From assembly GCA_015499985.1 (NCBI GenBank), contig JAAAUF010000012.1:1-64000 (forward strand): a DNA stretch of 64,000 nt, read 5' to 3'. Both the position numbers and the translations under genes were made by a program. Source of the DNA: Haplosporangium gracile. Taxonomy: Eukaryota; Mortierellomycota; Mortierellomycetes; Mortierellales; Mortierellaceae. A model generated the notes under the pieces. That model was not told the DNA's origin. It did not search any database and saw nothing but the letters and a program-made list of their open reading frames with translations. Below, piece by piece: positions 58,001 through 64,000 of this stretch (its first letter is position 1; each line of letters begins with the position of its first letter).

Positions 58001-61000
58001 AGCCGTGGGCTCATCATAGTGGTCATCGACCGTTCCAGGGACCAGAGCAAGATTTGTAGAGCGCTTGGCCTTGGGGTTGGGATCGTTCCAGTCTTGTTGA
58101 AGGGCACATTTCAAGGCAATGGTTTCCCAAATGCACATCCTATAAACAACGGTAAACGTAAATGTGAGAATCAAGCGCGTTTCCTATGTCTTTTTTTCAA
58201 AAGAGCCGGTTGGTGGGCGCAAGATGTGGTCTGCATAACAGCGTCGGTCACGTCTCTTACCTATGGAGCTTGCCCAGTCCACTCAAGACCTCATCTCCTT
58301 TGGCAGCCACAAAAGCCGCGAGGACAGATGCATGGTTGCGGCCATGAGAGAAGGCGGGTGTGAGGTACATGTCAGAGAGTAAGCCGCTGAGGGCATTCAA
58401 GCTGACCAAAGCGTGAAGGTACAGGTTTCCTTGTGCAACGTCCTCATCTGATGATTCTATATGACGAGATAAGAATAATAGGAAGTTAGTCTCTGTCGAC
58501 ACATGAAATTTTAAGCTTCTAGGAACAAGTTTAAATCGACGAAAGCTTACCTGACACGTCAATGTACTTGGCCAAGTCAGAGCCAGAGTTGACCGAATCC
58601 AGAAGAGGCTTAACTACATCCAAATGCTTTTGAACCTCCCCTACGACGGCGATAATGGCGATAGATGGATTGGTTTCCGCCAACAGCTTGATCAAATGCG
58701 ACAGGGTGAAAAACGCCGAAGTGTTCGCCAGGTCGTACGGAAGAGTTTTCAAGGAATAAAACTTCATCAAGCTATCAATTCCGCCGCTCTTCAGAAAATC
58801 CTTAGCGATAGCAGCGTTTTGGAAATAGCTCTCGCAAAACTATGAAACAACAAAATAATTTGGTTATTACGCGAACTCCGTGATGCTATGTCGTATGGCT
58901 TTATATTTCAAACTGTCGTTACCTTGGCGGCTGCCTCGATGAATGGTGGTACCAAGCCGTCCTTCTTGGGGACCTTTGCGGAGTTCTCCTCTGTAACCTC
59001 GCCAAACGCCGGTACGCTCTTTGAGCGCTCTTTGTGGAGTGCACTAAGTTCCAAGTCGTCGGCAAAGGTAATGTCTCTGCACATCGTGAAGACCTGCTCG
59101 AGCATCGCGATCACTGCCGTGAGGACGGTAGGCTTCAACGAAGGCTGGTGACGCACCAGTTCGTCCACAGTCATACCCAAGTTCGAAGCTCCGTCGTTAT
59201 CCTGAAAGGCGCGGACATGAGGAATTGAAGTGAAGATGTCGAACAACCTCTTCAGATCAAACTTTTCCTTGAACATCGTCAATCCCGCAGAGTTGAGACA
59301 AATGGCTCCAAAGGCTCCGGGGATGCTCATCACGACGTCAGGCGAAGTTGGGATCTCCTTGGACAAGCTGGCCAGGAATGTTTGGGGTATATTCGCCTCC
59401 TGGAGAATCGCGAGCGAGGTGGGCTCGTTGTGGATGAACGACGACATTGTGTTGATGGCTGGTGCAAGCAATCAAGAATATTAAAGAAGAAAAATGTTAA
59501 GAATGTTGCTGGCAACTCAATACGTCATTGGTAGTAACATGAATATGAGGTCAAAACAAAACGCACCATGAGCATAAACAGCTGCACCCAGTGCCATAGG
59601 AGCCTCCATGATTTTCTTCAACGTCGCTGGCAATGTCGTGTCGATCAAGTTGCGAAGACCCTCCTGCGTTCCTGGGCTCTGCATCATGTGGTGGACGAGC
59701 TTGAACATGGACTTAAGTAAGGCCGTCCTTTCGAACGGAACAGGCGAAGTATCGCTCTCTATTAAAAAATATGCAACACGGAGTTAATGTCGAAAATTTC
59801 AGGGTGGGCAAACTGGAACTGGAAAGCTAACAAGTCAACCCATCAGAATATTGTACCTTTAGGGGTTGAGGATGTATCCGATGCCTGCGAAGTTTCAAAG
59901 TCCTTGACAACTCCGAGCGCATATTCCACCTCATCCTTGATCCGAGCAACGAGCACGTTGAGTCCACCTGAGGTGCAGAAGGACGTAAATGCTGAGCTGT
60001 ATCCGTAGATAAGACTGTCCAAGAGATGTATGCTTTTTGTCACATTCTAAAGCAATGCATATATTGGACAGTATGTTAGATAAGAACTAGGTCTTGAAAA
60101 ATATCGCAAAGTCCAACAAAGCCACATTGCGTATCCGCCTATTTACCTTAACTTGTGAAGCGCGCTTGTTGACAAGAAGCTTCAACAAGACTGGCACGAG
60201 TCCGGCTGCGATGACCATGTTGCCTCCTGTCTGTCCGCTGATAATGTATCCAATGAAAGCGAAGATGGCGTCGACGAAATCTCGAGGATAAATCGCTATA
60301 TTAAATAAACGAACAATCGTATTAGCTAGCCATCCCCAATAAGTACCGAAAGTCGTCGATCCTAACAGCGTAGTAGAGAGCGCCTACCTTCATCAGAATC
60401 CAAGCCTGAAACGGTTTTACGGAGCATATACAAAAGGATACCGTGGCTTGCGGAAGCGTTCACAGCAGTCAACACGTCTGCCTGCTTATTCCTCAAGTGA
60501 GCCAATCCATCCAAAGCGAAAAGTGCCGCCGTTTGCAGATCCTATATTGTACAAGCGATTGAATTAGCGACTTTGAAAAAATTACCCATACAAGAAACCA
60601 TAAAATCGCAAGAAATTAATGACTTACGAATGGCACTTTGTGATCAGGATGAATAAGGTCAGCCAAGCTTTGGATGATTTCTGGCTCGAATGCGAAGAAC
60701 TTGTCGGTGACAACTGTCTCGGGGAGGACATGCGGCATGACAGCAATAGCCAGTATGCGGATCATCAATAGCTGGCGACGACGCTGTGGGTTCCGCATGG
60801 CAGTCGCAACCCTGATCCTGTTCAAGAGAGAGAATTGATGCTCCTCTGGGATCGAATACTCCTTGACATAGCGCGCCAGAATCTCATAATCCGAGGCGCC
60901 CATCTTGTTAATATCTGCCGTTTGGATCACAACCAAGCCTTCAGTTGTAGATCCAGGATTCGAGGAAGGTGTCGTAGTAGTTGCGGCCGATCCTGATTGA

Positions 61001-61812
61001 GACGAGCGTCTTTGTTTTGAGGGCGAGGAGAGAGAAGCAACGGATGTAGTTGTTGGAGTTTGGGATGGTGCAGTTGCTAATCCAGAGATAGAAGTTGATG
61101 AGAATGCGGTTGTGGTTGCGCCAGCTGCAGTAGTCGTTGCGGTAGTAGATTTGTTGTAGGTTGCAGTCCTGTAGAATTGAAAGTGAAGACTTGATAACTT
61201 TTCAGGGATTTGTGTTCCCGCGTCGATCAACTGAAGAAGCTCCAGTCCGCGCTCCTTGGTGCCCCAAGAGTGTGTCAGCGCCAAAAGTCGATCCTGAGAA
61301 ACAGTAAATATAGATTTGGCGGTTCGCTGGGCGCTATGTCGTTGTGCGGGACGGAGCAAGAGTCGAAGGCAGGACTCGAGAATATCCAGATCGCTCGAGT
61401 GCAGGAGATCGTTCAAATGCTAGATGTCGTGGAATGCGCAAAAGGTCAGAGTCCTGATCAATTGCTTTGTGGCATTAAATCATTAACGAAATAACCGTTG
61501 TTATTAAACCCTTACCTCATATGATGCGTAAAGGTTGCGATTCGTGCAGTTCTCCAAAAGTAATCTGGAAAAGTTGAGAATCGCCAGCGTGAGGCGTCGG
61601 TCTGAGCCTGAGAATGGCTTTGGATGAGGCTTCTTCATGTCGTGGGTCTTGCAGAGTGTATCCAAAATGTCGTCGAATCGGTTTAGCACTACGACCCAGA
61701 GGAAGATGTCGCCTCGGGGCCAGCTCCACTCCGGGACCTCTTCAATGAGCTTTGTGATCTCATTCTCAGGAGATTCCGTGAGCGCCTGGATCAGAGTTTT
61801 CACGGCAGGTGG
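49086..61812 (-). CDS. TOM1: Giant HECT E3 ubiquitin ligase, Tom1/HUWE1 type (first exon not located)
   Basis: Attaches ubiquitin to many nuclear and ribosome-related substrates by family. Exons found: 61812-61516, 61419-60628, 60541-60388, 60295-60147, 60046-59857, 59758-59567, 59458-58923, 58839-58551, 58456-58261, 58139-57874, 57774-57655, 57556-49297, 49188-49086, giving 3847 residues plus a missing short N-terminus. Order: Tom1/HUWE1 N-terminal armadillo-like regions (DUF908/DUF913; [49 protein letters not shown]); UBA (about 1255-1297, [20 protein letters not shown]); a very acidic stretch (about 2140-2360) with His-rich runs; a charged helix; two UBM-like [18 protein letters not shown] motifs; and the HECT domain (about 3465-3847). 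Catalytic Cys is in [14 protein letters not shown], its codon split by the last intron (TG|C). Introns cluster at the 5' end; one exon is 8.3 kb. Residue numbers start at the first exon found. Confidence 0.95.
53640..54330 (-). repeat. Coding Asp/Glu-rich and His-rich low-complexity region
   Basis: About 230 residues of the HECT ligase are dominated by Asp and Glu (GAY/GAR codons), with a His-rich patch ([16 protein letters not shown]). HUWE1 and Tom1 also carry an acidic middle region. The antisense strand gives long hydrophobic frames that are artefacts. Confidence 0.9.
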
Positions 61813-62867
61813 CTAAAACAGACATAGCGCATACACGGTATGAGGAGCGAGAAAGAATTAGCAACGGACGTCTCGGTTTGCGAATGTTTGCGTGAAAAAT
61901 TAGTGGCAAATTTCGGTCGCAATTTTTTTTGGTTGCACAACTTGTGCAGAATGACGTGTGCTAGCCCTACACGTCCACAACGGTTTTCTGACACAACGGA
62001 GAGGTAGGATGTCTGCGCATTCAGCTTGCCAGTACATCTCTTCAGCAGTCCATATCCTGCGTCTTGTAGCCAACGCACACCTCTGGTATGTGATCCAGGA
62101 ATCCACTCTTTTATGTCCACTGAAATCCAAGAGACCCGTCTGAGATACCATACATCATCAAAATTGATAATTGCCGATGTTTCGTGCTGCTTAATCAGCG
62201 CTAATCATTCGATATGGATCCAGATTATGGTTTTTTTTTCCAATCGACTGCGCCATCAAAAAGCCCGGCTGTTTATCTTTTTTTTTTTATCGGGGCCCCT
62301 TGAGGGCAACAGTGATAAATACCGATCAAACGTAGATATCTTACCGGGTGGGCCAGCTTTTTGGCTGGGGTCTTTTTGATCCTCATCTATTTCTTCCGTG
62401 CTTTGAGCGTGTTGACCCGAGCAAATATAACACTGCCCCCTTCGTCAAGAAAAAGAAAGAAAGAGAGTACAAACAAAAAATAACCCGATGGCGTTTCGAA
62501 AGAGACGTGCGTATGCGTCGAAATAGGATTGGGAGGTGAGAAACTTGACGAATGAAGGATTGTAAAAATAGGGAGTGTTGTCGACAGAGACCGAAATCGT
62601 GCGCGGGGAATATTCTGGATGACCAGATTCTGGTTCTACAAACAGGAGGGAAGAGGGAAATGTGGTGGAGAGAGGGATGGGAAACAACAAACAAAGGAGC
62701 AAATGGAGTTCAAGGCGCATTGGGACGACTACCTCTTTGTCTGTTGTTCTGAGGTTAACAGTCTCATGCACGTGACCTTCGTTCATATCCTGACAAATGA
62801 AAGATAAAATGGCATACATAATCAGGCGTTTACATTATCTAACTAAATAGCCTGGATGTTTGCTATT
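61813..62867. other. 5' region of the HECT gene / 3' flank of homoserine acetyltransferase
   Basis: This should hold the missing first coding exon of the HECT ligase, because the first exon found begins at an acceptor (TTTTAG|CC) inside a conserved N-terminal motif. No short exon with an ATG, a basic peptide and a phase-0 GT donor was convincing. The rest contains T-runs (about 62230 and 62280) and no recognisable gene. Confidence 0.5.
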
Positions 62868-64000
62868 CTATTCCTTCAGTTCGAGATGACCCTTGACGGC
62901 GCTTCCGACGTTGACGATCTCGAGCAAGAAAGCATCGTGACCGTACATCGAGTCAAGCTCATAGTAGGTCACATTCTTGTTTCCGGTCTCGCGCAAGCAA
63001 TCGGCAACCTCCTTTTGCTGCCACACAGGGAATAAGATGTCCGACTGAATGCCCAAAACCAAGGTAGGAATGTCCTTGATAGTGCTCAGACCCTGTTTCA
63101 AATCGTTCAATTGAGCCTTAGGATCATCCTGAAGTTCCGCCTTGGCTTTCAACTCTGCAGCCGGGGTGCCTGTGACGCAGGCTACCGCTTGCTCCTCTGG
63201 AGGGGTCGCGGCGTTCTCGGGAGCGGACGATCCCTTTCCTTCCTGAAGACGGAGGGTGTTCCTGGCGCGACGGAGCATAGTCTCGGCAGAGGTGGATGCG
63301 GAGAGATCAAACATGTCCATGGCCTTCGAGACATACAAGAGTGAGTTGGGGTCGTACTGCAGACAGAAGCGCTCGCCCTGATGGTCTAAGTAGGTCTCGA
63401 TCAAAAAGTCGGCACAGAGAGAAGGAGTTGTCGCGGGCTGCGCTCTCTTCCTGCCAAAGCGCTGCTCCCACTCAGGACCGGATCGGTAAGAAATGGTGGC
63501 AATCTCGCGCGCCAACTTCATGCCACTGTGTGGGGGCACCTTGTCATAGTAGAAGCCCTTGTTCCAGTTGGGATCGGCCATCAACACTAGAGTACAGAGG
63601 AATCATCATAGAGAAGATGAGTCATGTGTGCGCCCAAGAAGTCCATTTCTTTTCTCCTTGGAAACCTAATAAGATCCAATATGCACAAATACGGAAACCC
63701 TACTGTACCTTGGCGCTGAGTAAATCGGAGGGCAATACTGTAGGGATGAGAGCGAGCAGCTGCAGAGATACTGATCACCTTTCCGACACGCTCTTTAAAC
63801 AAAAGCGCAGCAGCCAGAGACTGCATGCCACCCATACTGGCTCCGACCGAAGCATGCAGCTTTTGGATGCCCATCGAGCTGAGCATCTCGAACTGTGCCC
63901 TGACCATGTCAAAAATAGTGATAATGGGGAACCGAGTGGCGTAAGGCTTGTTGTCCTTGGGATCGATCGAAGAGGGGCCAGTCGAGCCATAGCACCCTCC
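62868..64000 (-). CDS. MET2: Homoserine O-acetyltransferase, 5' part outside window
   Basis: Alpha/beta-hydrolase-fold enzyme that transfers acetyl from acetyl-CoA to homoserine, feeding methionine synthesis. Exons seen: 64000 (edge) to 63709, and 63586-62868, joined in phase 1 by a GTACAG...CTAG intron. The visible part starts [16 protein letters not shown] (oxyanion/substrate region). The nucleophile elbow is [10 protein letters not shown] (Ser in GxSxG). The acid is the Asp in [16 protein letters not shown], and the His is in [11 protein letters not shown]. All three catalytic residues are present. An Ala/Pro/Glu-rich insertion (about nt 63120-63290) sits between the lid and the Asp strand. 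The family includes serine O-succinyl/acetyltransferases, so the exact acceptor rests on similarity to Met2. The start codon is beyond the window. Confidence 0.92.

Noticed and set aside
61800..62120. 106-aa minus-strand frame just upstream of the first HECT exon found
   Set aside because: Lacks the basic start peptide and splice phase expected for the Tom1 N-terminus and reads through the TTTTAG acceptor.

Overview
The window is fungal nuclear DNA, most likely from Mortierellomycota (Mortierella/Linnemannia). Three things point there. The delta-12 desaturase at 24.1 kb is, from memory, very close to the Mortierella alpina enzyme. The genes carry many short GT-AG introns with CTAAC-like branch sites. 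Intergenic DNA is full of T-, TC- and GA-runs. There are no operons, CRISPR arrays, rRNA or recognisable tRNA genes. Two short N runs (29963-29972 and 46492-46499) are assembly gaps next to homopolymers.

Layout: 0-1.9 kb (-) an edge-truncated coiled-coil/proline-glutamine-rich protein; 3.0-5.1 kb (+) secreted M14 carboxypeptidase; 5.3-7.7 kb (-) WSC-domain membrane sensor; 9.2-12.7 kb (-) Rad4/XPC DNA repair protein; 14.4-19.3 kb (+) Rom2-type Rho1 exchange factor; 19.5-22.7 kb (+) cytosolic threonyl-tRNA synthetase; 24.1-25.3 kb (+) delta-12 fatty acid desaturase; 29.1-34.6 kb (+) a C2 / Gln-rich / pseudokinase protein with an unusual C-terminal module; 39.2-41.4 kb (+) membrane RING-H2 protein; 41.9-46.0 kb (+) kinesin-7/Kip2-like motor; 47.9-48.6 kb (+) lumazine synthase; 49.1-61.8 kb (-) a giant Tom1/HUWE1-type HECT ubiquitin ligase; 62.9-64.0 kb (-) homoserine O-acetyltransferase, cut by the window edge.

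Functionally this is mostly housekeeping. The WSC sensor and the Rom2-type GEF belong to the same cell-wall-integrity pathway (Wsc sensor to Rom2 to Rho1 in yeast) and lie 7 kb apart, though nothing shows this is more than chance. The exon models were built by hand from splice signals, reading-frame phase and protein family conservation. Every internal junction listed keeps frame. The weak points are the first exons of the HECT ligase and the WSC protein, and the middle of the edge gene at 0-1.9 kb.

The most noteworthy items are the C2/pseudokinase protein, a 6-nt microexon in the kinesin P-loop region, two GC-AG introns, and the splitting of the HECT catalytic cysteine codon by the last intron.
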